Source: Ascarosepion bandense
Taxonomy: Eukaryota > Mollusca > Cephalopoda > Sepiida > Sepiidae
NCBI GenBank assembly: GCA_037127315.1
Contig: JBBBDQ010001122.1
Span: 7,502,501-7,566,500 of the forward strand
DNA: 64,000 nucleotides
Direction of reading: 5' to 3'
Made by a program: the position numbers and the translations under genes. The notes under the pieces are model-generated. The model was not told the origin of the DNA and did not search any database. It saw only the letters and a program-made list of their open reading frames with translations. Below are positions 32,130 through 43,164 of this stretch, piece after piece. The number at the start of each line of letters is the position of its first letter. The stretch's first letter is position 1.

Positions 32130-33270
32130 GCTCAAAGAGTGGTAATTCCACGTGTTCTACGTAAGAGGATATTGAAAGAATAACATTTGGGTCATCCGGG
32201 TACATCCAGAATGAAATCATTAATGAGGAGCTATATATACTGTCCTAGGATGGACTAGGACATTGAAGATTTGGTGAAGCATTGTAAAGGCTGTCAGCAG
32301 CAAAATCACCACCTATGAAAACTCAGCCATGGCCAAAAACAGAAGTGCCGTGGTCACGGTTACATGTTGACTATTCAGGACCATTAAAGGGAGACTATTA
32401 CCTAATTATTGTTGATTTATTCTAAATGGCCTGAGGATTTCGGATTTAAATACCCGACAGCGGCAAATACGATAATGGCGTTAAACGAAGTATTTAGCCG
32501 TCTGGGGGTGCCAAACACAATTATGAGTGACAACGGAACTATGTTTACGGGAGCTGAATTTAAACATTATTGTGATTCATTAGCAATCGAACACATAACC
32601 ACGCCTACGTATAATCCGAGATCGAATGAACAGGCAGAAAGGTTTGTCGATACGATTAAAAGAGCTATAAGATGTGCTCATGGGATCGACACTGAAGACA
32701 TGAATATACAAACATTTCTGATGGTTTAGAGAATTACGCCGAATCAGAACATTAATGGAAATTTGTTGCCTGCTGAGGTCATGTACGCGAGAAAGATTCG
32801 ATCAATATTTGATAGGCTGTTACCAAAGAAAAAGAAGAGTTTTATAAAACCAAACTCTGATATTAAATCTTTCAAAGAAGGAGACAAGGTCTTTTTTAAG
32901 AACTATCGGACTTTTGGGAAGACGGTTTAGTAATTAGAAGAATCGGGAGAGTCATTTATATAAGTAAAGGAGAGAAGTTTGTCTGTAAAAAAAAACACAT
33001 AAGCCAACTGAGACACCGATACATCGAATTCGTTGCAAATGACCAAGAGATACCAATGGAGGTAATATATGACACATTCCAGATTAAACCACCCACTAAC
33101 AATGGAGCACTTATGGAGGTAACACATGCGCAAAGAATTACTGATTCTCCTAAAAGTAAAGACACAGGGACAGACAGGAGAAGAAGTAACAAAAAAAGGC
33201 CAAGTAGTAAATGGCTATGTCCAGATCCTAAGAGAAAAAATATTAAGAGCAAAATTCTAAGAAGAACTTA
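32130..33270 (+). pseudogene. Integrase and C-terminal tail of element C
   Basis: The zinc-binding domain is in pieces near 32150-32320. The core is open at 32409-32729 (SKWPEDFGFKYPTAANTIMA, TIMSDNGTMFTGAEFKHYCD, NEQAERFVDTIKRAIR). A stop at 32729 sits in MVYRITPN. The C-terminal part reads QEIPMEVIYDTFQIKPPTNN (33045-33100) and ends KWLCPDPKRKN near 33240, just before the polypurine tract. Confidence 0.87.
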
Positions 33271-33283
33271 GCTCGGGGGAAGG

Positions 33284-34002
33284 TGTTATAGTGGAACATC
33301 CTGACATTCCCGAGAATAGAATGCTCTACTTTATAAAGACGGTAACGAGTGATACAACGAGGAAAATGCTCTTAGGCATTCGCCTGACTGCTCTATGACA
33401 CTGTCAGCACTCTGCCTTCGGGTAGAGGGCGCTCACTGCTTCCGAGCAGAGAGCACAAACCCAGTCGTGGTTCCGCCGAAGGGTAGATTCCACGACTGGG
33501 GAAAAATAGACAGAGATTTTTTGGCCCGGCTATATGGCCGGGAATGCCCACTATAAAATGACCATGTGTCACATCCGGCCTTGTGTGGGAAGGCTAGTAA
33601 ATACAAAAAGCTCTTAGGCAGTCGATGACTGCTCTATGACACTGTCAGCTCTCTGCTTCCGAGCAGAGAGCACAAACCCAGTCGTGGTTCCGCCGAATGG
33701 TAGAACCACGACCGGGGAAAAATAGACAGAGATTTTTTGGCCCGGCTATATAGCCGGGAATACCCACTATAAAATGACCGTGTGTCACATCTGGCCTTGC
33801 GTGGGAAGGCTAGTAAATACAAAAAGGTCTTAGGCAAAGGCATTCACTATTCGATAGTCGATTTCGCTCCTACCCGGGTCTTGCCTATATGTGTATTATT
33901 GTTAATTGTACCTTAGTACAATAAATCTGTATTTCTTATTCCCGGTGGTGATTTCCATTCTTCAACTGATCTTTTATACTGTATTCCTTTCGGGATATAT
34001 TA
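33284..34002 (+). repeat. 3' LTR of element C with two hairpin modules
   Basis: TGTTATAGTGG ... GATATATTA (terminal C changed to T). Two tandem modules (about 33380-33600 and 33617-33830) each carry the CTCTGCTTCCGAGCAGAG-type hairpin and the CCCAGTCGTG hairpin (second copy arms CCCAGTCGTGGTTC and GAACCACGACCGGG). Each also has a CCCGGCTATATGGCCGGG-like hairpin. The AATAAA poly(A) signal lies at about 33921. Confidence 0.88.
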
Positions 34003-35085
<1,083 letters not shown>

Positions 35086-35266
35086 ATCTCTAAAGAGGAA
35101 CAGAAAATGGAAAGGAAGAGAAAAAGAGAGAGAAGTACACGTCAGAGGTAGAAAACAAAATAGAAAAATAAGAGGGGGAAAAAATAAAAATAAATAGAAG
35201 AAGAATGTTAGCCTAAAGGAGAAGACAAAAGAAAAAAGGAACAAGTGAAACATATCAGGCTGTTTG

Positions 35267-35455
35267 TCATAGTGAAACGCACCTATTCTATAGTGAATAG
35301 ACTCTCCCACCTAATTTTAGTAGGAGTAGTAAGAGGGACGAGGGTTAGTCAGTGTTGGACGATAGTAGTCGATAGTTAGTCGAATACAAAAGTAGTCAGC
35401 AACCTGGCAAGATTACACTGTGTAATACATATTATATCAAGTTCCTAACATTTTG
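35267..35455 (+). repeat. Possible solo LTR
   Basis: TGTCATAGTGAAACGCACCT resembles the LTR starts of B and C (TGTTATAGTGGAAC). It is followed by short GTAGTCGATAGTTAGTCG repeats and a CCTAACA end near 35452. No poly(A) signal is obvious and no second copy is present in the window. Confidence 0.35.
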
Positions 35456-35990
35456 TGCGTCTATTAGGACCGACTTTAGCACAAATACTAGTCTCCACGG
35501 CGAAAATAACTGCACAACATTGTTATACATGAAATGACACACTTTTTGGTTGGTTGTTGATCCAGTCGGTTAAAGAAGTATATGAAAAAAATCTTTACTT
35601 ATTCCTGACTCTTTTTCTTTCCAGATAATTTTTCTTTCAATATATTGTTACTCATAAGCCCAATAAAAATGATTACAATGAGATAATGCTGAGTAATCTT
35701 ACTGTAGGAGTACAAACTGGGGAAAAAAAACATTTTTGCATCAAATCATTAAATGTGATGAGAAATGGATGCTCTTTGACAACATTAAGAGAGTAGGCTA
35801 GTGATTAGATTTAAGGGAATCAACAAAACAATGCTTAAAACCTCCACTGCACCCTAAAAAGTTAATGATTACTGCATGGTGGTCTTTTAAAGGGGTTATT
35901 CATTATTCATTCTTGCCTCAGGGGTAAACAATAACAGCAACCTCGTATTGTGGAGAAATTGAGTGTATGCACAAAAAATTAAAAAAGGAA
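35456..35990. other. AT-rich sequence without recognisable feature
   Basis: No long open frame, repeat or motif recognised on either strand. Confidence 0.45.
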
Positions 35991-35999
35991 ACATCCTAG

Positions 36000-36262
36000 A
36001 CTTGTGAATAGGAATCGCCAAATTTTGTCGCACAGCTGCACACTTTTCAATCAACTAACCAAAAGCTGCCAAACCTGGATTATGAAATTTTGCCTTATCC
36101 TTCATATTCACCTGATATCTCTCCTACTGATTATCACTTGTATAAGCAGTTTGATCTTTTCATGTACAATAAAACATTTTCCAATAAGGAAGAGGTAATT
36201 GAAGCATTTGAACTGTTTATCACATCAAAAGATGAACATTCTTTTAATTTCTACTGGGCATA
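36000..36262 (+). pseudogene. mariner-like transposase C-terminal fragment, copy 1
   Basis: Reads LDYEILPYPSYSPDISPTDY, HLYKQFDLFMYNKTFSNKEE and EAFELFITSKDE, the C-terminal part of mariner DD34D transposase (consensus-like YSPDLAPSDYHLF with the third Asp). It ends in unrelated sequence after HSFN. Partial duplicate of the next entry. Confidence 0.78.
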
Positions 36263-36419
36263 AAGTGGGGGATTGGTTTTCTATTGTTGTGAAGTAATAA
36301 ACAGATCCCCCACTAATTACTACTTAATATAATACATCTCTTCTCTCTCTCTAGCTATGAGACAAATAACAAGACAGACTGGGTTCTATAGCCTTGGCTG
36401 ACAACCAGACTTAAGAATA

Positions 36420-36732
36420 GAGATAGCCCAATTTTGCTACAAGACCACACGCGTTTCAATCAACTAACCAAAAGCTGCCAAACCTGGATTATGAAATTTT
36501 GCCTTATCCTTCATATTCAACTGATATCTCTCCTACTGATTATCACTTATATAAGCATTTTGATCTTTTCATGTACAATAAAACATTTTTCAATAAGGAA
36601 GAGGTAATTGAAGCATTTGAACTCTTTGTCACATCAAAAGATGAAAATTCTTTTAATGATAAGATCAAGAATTTAGAAGTATACATTGAAGAACAATTAT
36701 TCATCAAGATGCTGCCTATTTCAACTAAATAA
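36420..36732 (+). pseudogene. mariner-like transposase C-terminal fragment, copy 2
   Basis: Same segment (PYPSYSTDISPTDYHLYKHF) open from 36499 to the natural stop at 36732, ending KNLEVYIEEQLFIKMLPIST. It shares at least 230 bp with copy 1 and lies about 420 bp downstream in the same orientation, so a segmental duplication is likely. A 55-bp SINE fragment (36355-36412) lies between them. Confidence 0.78.
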
Positions 36733-36734
36733 AT

Positions 36735-37185
36735 TAGTTCTTTAACATTTCAGAAGTGTTTTATTTTTATTCATTTCCTATAAAGTTTTTCATTTCACAT
36801 GTAACAACTTAATAGTGAAGTTTGAAAAGTAGAATGAAATAAAGAAAGAGAGAACGGAAAAAATAGAATGAAAGACATAGAGAAAGTGAGAGAGATGATT
36901 GCTTACCTACCTGTTAAATATATAGCCGGGGTTTTATTAAGTCCTGAGATAAACTGGATTCCAGGCATTTGAGATGCGTTTCGAGACGGCATCAGGTCCA
37001 ACACTTCCCCTGTGTGTGACACTTATACCTGGAAAAGAAAAAATCATGAAGGATTTAGCATCTTATTTCAGATGAAAATCTTGATATATATTAATAATAG
37101 CCCATATTTAGCCACAAACAACTTCAGTAAAATGTTATAGAATAGACGAACAGACATAAAATATATTTAATAAATCTCCCATTAG
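36735..37185. other. Noncoding spacer
   Basis: AT-rich, contains GAAAGAGAGA-type purine runs; no feature recognised. Confidence 0.4.
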
Positions 37186-37189
37186 CATT

Positions 37190-37995
37190 AGCATTAGCAT
37201 GGAACAGGCTTGCCTCCCAGAGAGTAAAACACTGCACCTCCTTGGCCTTACACTTTCAGTGGACCTCAAATAGAATGACTATATCGAATCCATTGCCAAA
37301 TCTGCCGCTATGAAAGTCGGCTCTCTGTGCAGGGCCCGGAAGTTTTTTCTCGTCTGAATCTATCCTGGACATATACAAATCTACCATCCGCCCATGTATT
37401 GAATACTGCTGTCACATCTGGTCGGATGCCCCTGCTACTCTCCTTGGGCTTCTTGACAAAATACAAACGAGAATCTGTAACGTGGTTGATACAGACTTGG
37501 CAGACCGGCTGTAACCACTCTCTCACCAGCGTGATGTGGCTTCCCTGTGCCTCTTCTACAAGTACTTTCATGGCTTCTGCTCCGAAGAACGTAGATCATT
37601 GGTGCTGCCTAAGCATGAATTTACACGAGATACTAGATTGGCAACTAGGTCCCACCCTTTTACAGTTAAACAGATAAGATGTAACCGTAATTTCTACTCC
37701 AACATCCTCTTTTCTCGCGCTTCCCACCTGTGGAATTCCCTTCCGCATGTCTGCTTTCCCAACGGCTACAATCTCCAGGTGTTTAAATGTAGGGTCAATA
37801 GACACCTCCTATCACACTAACTTCCAATTATTCTCCCAACACTCTCATCTACCCAATCCGAATTCTCGGTATTTTTACCCGCCTATCACCCACCCTCTGA
37901 CATTTCCTATATTTAACCATCCTTTCTCCACTCTATGTAGCCCTCTGCACAGTAGTGGCAGTGACATGCCTTGCTCTTGGTGAAACGCTTATATA
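37190..37995 (+). pseudogene. Jockey/CR1-like LINE 3' end
   Basis: From about 37195 (MNRLASQRVKHCTSLA-like, after a GCATTA triplicate), through IESIAKSAAMKVGSLCRARK, to the open stretch 37536-37820 (ASLCLFYKYFHGFCSEERRS, FKCRVNRHLLSH). The 3' UTR ends with GCCTTGCTCTTGGTGAAACG at 37990. Frameshifts precede 37536. Matches positions 1555-2000 and 2390-3005. Confidence 0.85.
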
Positions 37996-38087
37996 TATAT
38001 AAAAAAAAAAAGATAAAAATGATATAAGAACAAAAAATGTCATGTAAAGACAGGAAAATGTGATATTTGAAAACTCCCTACTGTATA

Positions 38088-38298
38088 CAATACTGTTCAA
38101 AAGTATTAGAACAAGAACTATTTTATCTTTTATGAGGCATATTGACAGAAAATAAACAATTTAATTTGAGTAATTTTATTTGATTTACTCAACAAATGCT
38201 TTAACAAGAAAAAAGTACTTGTTACAAAATAAATTTAATATATTAGCCTTTTGCTTTGAAATAATAAAGTAATTGCGACAATTTACCAATCGCATATA
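38088..38298. mobile_element. Tc1 end, short derivative 1
   Basis: TACTGTTCAAAAGTATTAGA start, then about 170 bp also found at 38536-38755, including a switch to GAAATAATAAAGTAATTGCG in place of transposase sequence. It represents an internally deleted Tc1-like derivative lacking its right end. Confidence 0.65.
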
Positions 38299-38306
38299 AT
38301 ATATAC

Positions 38307-38360
<54 letters not shown>

Positions 38361-38425
38361 TGTTGTCATTCGCAGACAGATCTGTTTCGCTGTATCACAG
38401 CTCATCAGTACGGTTAGACTCCGAC
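38361..38425 (-). ncRNA. Hammerhead ribozyme HHR3, intact core
   Basis: Minus strand: CTGATGAG at 38408-38401. Stem II is CTGT/ACAG plus G-C (to 38389). GAA is 38388-38386. Stem III is the self-complementary ACAGATCTGT (38385-38376). The cleavage nucleotide is C at 38375. Stem I pairs CGTA (38412-38409) with TGCG (38374-38371), including one G-T wobble. All essential core bases are present. Sequence outside core and stem II differs from HHR1. Confidence 0.85.
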
Positions 38426-38520
38426 TGTTTTCTTACCGGGATTGAAATCCGACCGAAATGGCCTCAGTCGGCGACTCTACCCCTGGGCTATGGGCGTTCG
38501 GTGGAAGTAGGCACACTTTT
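38361..38520 (-). mobile_element. tRNA-like element with hammerhead (third locus)
   Basis: On the minus strand: a leader (TGCCTACTTCCACCGAACGC), a tRNA-like segment with box A-like TAGCCCAGGGGTAGAG and box B-like GGATTTCAATCCCGG (about 38440-38490), then hammerhead HHR3, then a (TA)n tract (38300-38360). This is the order seen in the tandem units at 5391-5890, but only the ribozyme region is obviously homologous. Single unit, no second ribozyme nearby. Confidence 0.72.
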
Positions 38521-38535
38521 TAGCACATATCATTA

Positions 38536-38757
38536 CAGTACTGTACAAAAGTAATAGGACAAGAACTATTTTATTTTTTATGAGCCATACTGACAGAAAA
38601 TAAACAATTTAATTAGAGTAATTTTATTTGATTTACTCAACAAATGCTTTAACAAGAAAAAATACTTGTTACAAAATAAATTCAATATTTAGTATATTAG
38701 CCTTTTGCTTTGAAATAATAAAATAATTTCGACAATTTACCAATCGCACCTAGTATA
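38536..38757. mobile_element. Tc1 end, short derivative 2
   Basis: CAGTACTGTACAAAAGTAAT, then the same body and deletion junction as 38088-38298, ending CAATCGCACCTAGTATA directly before the next Tc1 left end. The shared junction means both come from one deleted ancestor. Confidence 0.65.
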
Positions 38758-38853
38758 TACAGTACTGTATAAAAGTATTAGGACAAGAACTATTTCATCT
38801 TTTATGAGGCATATTGACAGAAAATAAACAATTTGATTAAAGTAATTTTATTT

Positions 38854-40465
38854 GGTAAATTTTCGTTTTAGGTCCCGAAGGCTTTTATTTTTATCCCTTC
38901 AATTTTTTTCAAAATAACCTTATTTCCGTGCATATGTATATGCTGAACTAAAATCAACAATTATATAATGAAGAAACCTACGTTTTTTGATGTTAACGAC
39001 CAGAAAAAACGGACTTCTCGATCTTTTTGTCCCCATTATCAGCTTACATCCGCTGCTGAATGGTTTTAAGCATAGGAAGAAAATTTTGGCCTATTTACTT
39101 CCTTCATTGTAAATTCTTTGCAGAAATTACTACGGGGTTTTTTTTGGTACTCAGTTTCAGCAGAAAGTATTTGCGTGATTTTTTTTTCCTCTTTTTTTTT
39201 GGTACTTAATTTCAGAAGAAAGTTAACTTTTAAATATATGAAAATAAGTGATAAGTGTAGTTTTGCTTAACATTAAAGTTAACTTACTTTAAAAAAATCT
39301 ATATTTTCATATATTTGAAAGTTAACTTTCGTTTGAAAAAATTAAGTAAAACTACAATTATCACTTATTTTCATATATTTGAAAGTTAAGTTTCTTTTGA
39401 AATTAAGTACCAAAAAAAAAGAGGAAAAAAAATCACGCAAATACACGCAAATTTCTTCTGAAATTAAGTCAGTTAAGTGCCATACGTGAGACACGCTTGG
39501 GCGATCATGTCTCGAAGGAGACATGACTGACTGGGCAGAATATTATCTCGCAGTAGGTTGCCATTGCTTTCTGCGGTAGACTGGTTGCCGACCAGGGCTA
39601 TAGATCTGTCCTGTTATTTAACCCATAACTGGAAGGAAGAGATGAATTAATACCTTTCCCAAGGGTATTTGTGCGTAAGTGAATACAATGGATTCAACTG
39701 GAATTCGAACTCGGCTCCCCGGTTTCTCATCCCAAGCCGATATCCAATGCACCACAACGCAAATTAAGTACTCTCACCCCAAAAAAAAACAAAAAAAAAA
39801 AACACGCAAATACACGCAACTTTTTGAAAACTACTGCATTTTTTTAAAATTGTCAATGTCATTTTTTTCCATTTTTTAATTTTTAACTTCCTTTCCAATT
39901 AAGGTAATTATTGTTTTATTTTCAATGTTAAGTATAAAAAATGCTTTACTGTACTACTTATTTTGTTCTTTTTGTTATTTATAATTTATAAGTATTTTCA
40001 TGTATATGAAGGTTAAGTAAAACTACACTTATCACTTATTTTCATATATTTGAAAGTTAACTTTCTTCTCAAATTAAGCACACGCAACTTTCTTAAATTA
40101 ATTAACAAAACAAAAACGAAAGAAAAACACGCATACACGAAACTTTCTGCTGAAATTGAGTACCGACAAAAAAAATCGTGTAGTAAATTCTTCAAAGACT
40201 TTTCAATAAAGGAAGTAAATAGGTCGAAATTAGTTTCCTATGCCTAAAGTCATTCAGCAGTGAATAACTAGTCAGTGTGCCAGTAGTGGGTGACAAAAAA
40301 GCAAGAAGTTTGATTTTTGTTTCTGGTCGTTAACATAAAAACGTTAGGTTTCTTCAATATCTAATTGTTGATTTGTGTTCAGCATATACATGTTCATGGA
40401 AATAAGGCTATTATGGAAAAATTTGAAGGGATAAAAGCCTTTGGGACCTAAAACAAAAATTTACT
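38854..40465. mobile_element. Fold-back element FB1 nested in the Tc1 element, 8-bp TSD
   Basis: Flanked by TTTTATTT at 38846-38853 and 40466-40473. Termini GGTAAATTTTCGTTTTAGGT (left) and the inverted GACCTAAAACAAAAATTTAC (right). Long inverted arms of at least 150 bp carry further inverted and direct repeats inside (AAGTTAACTTTC-type, TTCATATATTTGAAAGTTAA repeated). There is no transposase. A tRNA-type SINE sits inside at 39470-39760. A short relative lies at 57423-57879. Confidence 0.8.
39470..39760 (-). mobile_element. tRNA-derived SINE, full-length copy with TSD
   Basis: Bounded by the direct repeat AAATTAAGT (39461-39469, 39761-39769). Minus strand: tRNA-like head with box A-like TGGTGCATTGGATATCGG and box B GAGTTCGAATTCC, then a conserved body (ACCCATAACTGG inverted on plus). 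Near the 3' end is a hairpin, ATGTCTCCTTCGAGACAT. It ends CACTTAACTGAC. Other copies: 50775-51078, 58767-59064, 62852-63124. Confidence 0.85.
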
Positions 40466-40992
40466 TTTTATTTGAATTACTCAACAAATGCTTTAACAGG
40501 AAAAACATACTTGTTACAAAATAAATTTAATACTTAGTATAATAGCCTTTTGCTTTGATCACAGCCTTCATTCTGTCAGGCATTGACATCACAAGCTTTT
40601 TCAATATATCTAATGGTATATCCTGCCAAGCAACTTGCATTTGTTCCCAAAGTGTGTCTTGCAAATAACATTAGGTTTATCAATTTCTTTTATCCAAAAT
40701 ATCCCATAGATGTTCAATAGGATTGAGATCAGGGCTTTGTGGGGGCCAATTCAAATTCCAAAGTCTTCCTTCCTCTTCCTTTTTAGTTAAATAATTCTTA
40801 CAAAGGTTTGGCTTTTCACCCTGTATTTGAATTTCAGTGAGGTTTTTAGGAAAATCACCCCTATCCTAATACTTTTGCACACTACCGGTAGTGTGTGCAA
40901 AAGTGTTAGGACAGGGGTGATTTTAAACTTTATTTTGATGCTTCATAAAAGATAAAATAGTTCTTGTCCTAATACTTTTGTACAGTACTGTA

Positions 40993-41495
40993 CTTGCTTC
41001 CCTGATGGCTACAATCTCCAAGAATTTAAATGCAATGTCAATTGCCATCTCTTACTTATTGTTTCGACTCCAGTCCTGCATTTAAATTCTTGGATGTTTT
41101 ACGCATCAGGAAAGTAAGTATATGAAAGGGAGTTCCACAGGTGGGAAATGCAAGAAAAGAAGCTGCTGGAGTAGAATTATTGCCTGCATTTTGTTGATCT
41201 AAATGTAAAAGGGTGGGACCTTGATGCCAATCTGGTTGCCCGAGTAAATATTTGTGGAGGAGGCACCAGTGACCTATGTTCTTCAGAGCAAAAGCCATGA
41301 AAATGTTTATGGAAGCGACAGAGGGAAGTCACATCCCACCAATGAGAAAGTGGTTGGAGTCATGGTACCAGGACCAATCACATTAAAGATTTTTCTCTGG
41401 AGTCTGTCGAGAACACAATTATCTAGTATTATTATAGTATTATTAGTATATAGAGAATCTAGTACTACCTTGCTTGGGGTGAAACGATTAAAAAA
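40993..41495. pseudogene. Scrambled Jockey/CR1-like LINE 3' fragments
   Basis: Three pieces of the same LINE end lie side by side. A plus-strand piece is at 40993-41058 (GGCTACAATCTCCAAGAATT). A longer minus-strand piece is at 41060-41395 (ASFLAFPTCGTPFHILTFLM and LHKYLLGQPDWHQGPTLLHL). A plus-strand tail is at 41462-41495 (CCTTGCTTGGGGTGAAACGA). Inversion relative to each other suggests twin-priming or later rearrangement. Confidence 0.65.
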
Positions 41496-41499
41496 AAAT

Positions 41500-41970
41500 C
41501 AACATTTCTTGTAAAGCAAAACTCTTTGATAATAACTTATGAAAGCCAAAAGTATTGACATCAGATAATTGATTTAAATATTGTCACAGGAAGCTTGGTA
41601 AATCGTCAGAAATATATAAAGAAACTTCTTAACAAATAACTTTTCTTGGTCCGTGAATATAGAATAAGCTTTGTTAATTTTAGTTTCACCCAAAACTAAA
41701 AGATCCTACAATATCAATACACTTACTCAAGTAAATTTCTTAAACATCATCAGCAGAATTAGACTCTCTTCTAGATGTCACGCCTGATATCAAATGAATT
41801 CCCAAACTGTCATCTTTATACAACCAATTCAGATTGACTGGAATCATCCAAATGGAGACAGAAGGTTTGTCTTTGAAAAACTACAAAAATTCAAAGAAAC
41901 TTTCAAGCTTCTGTTTACTATTAATGAGATGCTAATCTATAGTTTTGCAAACACTCCTGTCCTTTTTAGC
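41500..41970. other. Noncoding spacer
   Basis: AT-rich; nothing recognised on either strand. Confidence 0.4.
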
Positions 41971-41974
41971 TTAG

Positions 41975-42992
41975 ACTTCTTCTTCTTCTTCTATGTGCCT
42001 TGTCCCTTCAGGACGTAGGCGATCATGGATCTCCACGTCTCCCTATCCCTTGTGGCTCTTAGTATGTTTGCTCCTGTTGCTCCTGGCAACCCCCGTTCCG
42101 TCATCCACCCGATCAGGCCCTGCAAATATGTTATCCGCTGCCTTCCTCTGTCTCTCCCTCCTTCTATCTGACCAGTCAGTATCAGGTTCTCCAGGCTTTC
42201 CTTCCTCATTGCATGTCCCAGGAACTTCAGTTGTCTCTTCCTGATGCTCAGCATCAATTTCCTTTTTGTTGCCATTCTTTCTAACACTTCGTCGTTGCTT
42301 GTATGCTCAGTCCACGATATCCGTAGCATCCTTCTGTAGAACCACATTTCGGCCGCTTCCAGTTTTGTCCTCATTTTCGATGATATTGTCCAGCATTCAC
42401 AGCCGTACTGAAGAACTGACATCACGTAGCAGTCTAGCACTCTTTTCTTCGTTTCTATTGAGATCTTCCTGTGTGTTAGTATTTTGCTCATCTTCTGGAA
42501 CGCGTCCTTTGCCATGCCAATTCGCCTTCGGATCTCCGTGTCGCACTTTCCATCTCCTGTTAGAACACTTCCTAGGTATTTAAATTCTTGGACTTGTTTG
42601 ATTCTGTTATCCCCCACCTGTATTTGGCATTTTGGGTTGTATCTTTTGCTGATGACCATGCACTCAGTTTTCTTAAAGTTTATTTGTAGTCCCATCTTGT
42701 CACTCTCCACTGCTACTTTCTGTATGAGATCTTGCAGTTTCCTTTCCGTGTCCGCAATCAGTACGGTATCGTCCGCGTATCTTATGTTGTTCAGGTTGTG
42801 GCCTCCAATAATAAATCTTGGTGTGTCATCTAGGGTCCTCAAAATATTCTCGCTGTATAGGTTGAACAGATCCGGTGAAAAGACACAGCCTTGTCTTACG
42901 CCTTTTTCTATCTTTGTGTATCTACTGAGGTCGTTACCTGTCCGTATGCAGGCCGTTTGCTGCCAGTAGAGATTCTTGACTAGTAGGAAAAA
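41975..42992 (-). pseudogene. RTE-type LINE reverse transcriptase, C-terminal half
   Basis: A long minus-strand open frame: [40 protein letters not shown] and [20 protein letters not shown] (active site YADD), then [60 protein letters not shown] and a C-terminus YVLKGQGT. At least 320 residues are open from 41991 to about 42985, upstream of the first codon of the annotated stretch. It ends in a (GAA)n tail (41976-41992 read on plus as TTC repeats), typical of RTE elements. It is 5'-truncated, and this portion is the best-preserved coding sequence in the window. Confidence 0.88.
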
Positions 42993-43164
42993 ATGTTCAT
43001 GTTTTGTTTTAATATTTTCCTTTCAAATTTATTTATTAATTTTTTCTCAACAGTTTCTAAAATAGATTAACTCTGGAGAAAGGACATTATCTTCCTCTGC
43101 ATGACTAGTCAATATAACATATACTAAGTCCATATTAATACTTATTTTTCAACTCTCTTTTGTT

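Larger units (their letters stand above)
23074..34002 (+). mobile_element. Ty3/gypsy retrotransposon C, 5' LTR split by a LINE
   Basis: 5' LTR start (TGTTATAGTGG) at 23074-23160; the LINE occupies about 23161-28740; the 5' LTR resumes and ends at 28919. Primer-binding site from 28923: TGGCGACGAGGATG, matching 14 nt of the complement of the metazoan tRNA-Ser(GCT) 3' end as I remember it. Gag to integrase lie at 29300-33270. A polypurine tract (GGGGGAAGG) precedes the 3' LTR at 33284-34002. Flanking pentamers are CCATC and GTATC, not a clean duplication. Confidence 0.9.
38758..40992 (-). mobile_element. Tc1-like transposon, internally deleted and itself interrupted
   Basis: Ends ACAGTACTGTATAAAAGTAT (left) and the inverted CAGTACTGTA (right, 40992). 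The minus-strand transposase end covers about 40545-40770 ([20 protein letters not shown], then PDRMKAVIKAKGYYTKY and stop). The N-terminal half is missing. A palindrome of two head-to-head terminal repeats lies at 40852-40922, the same structure as in the copy at 6511. The fold-back element occupies 38854-40465. Confidence 0.8.

Noticed and set aside
35100..35310. Phe/Leu-rich minus-strand frame of 76 aa
   Set aside because: It translates a purine-rich GAAAAAGAG stretch; low-complexity artefact.
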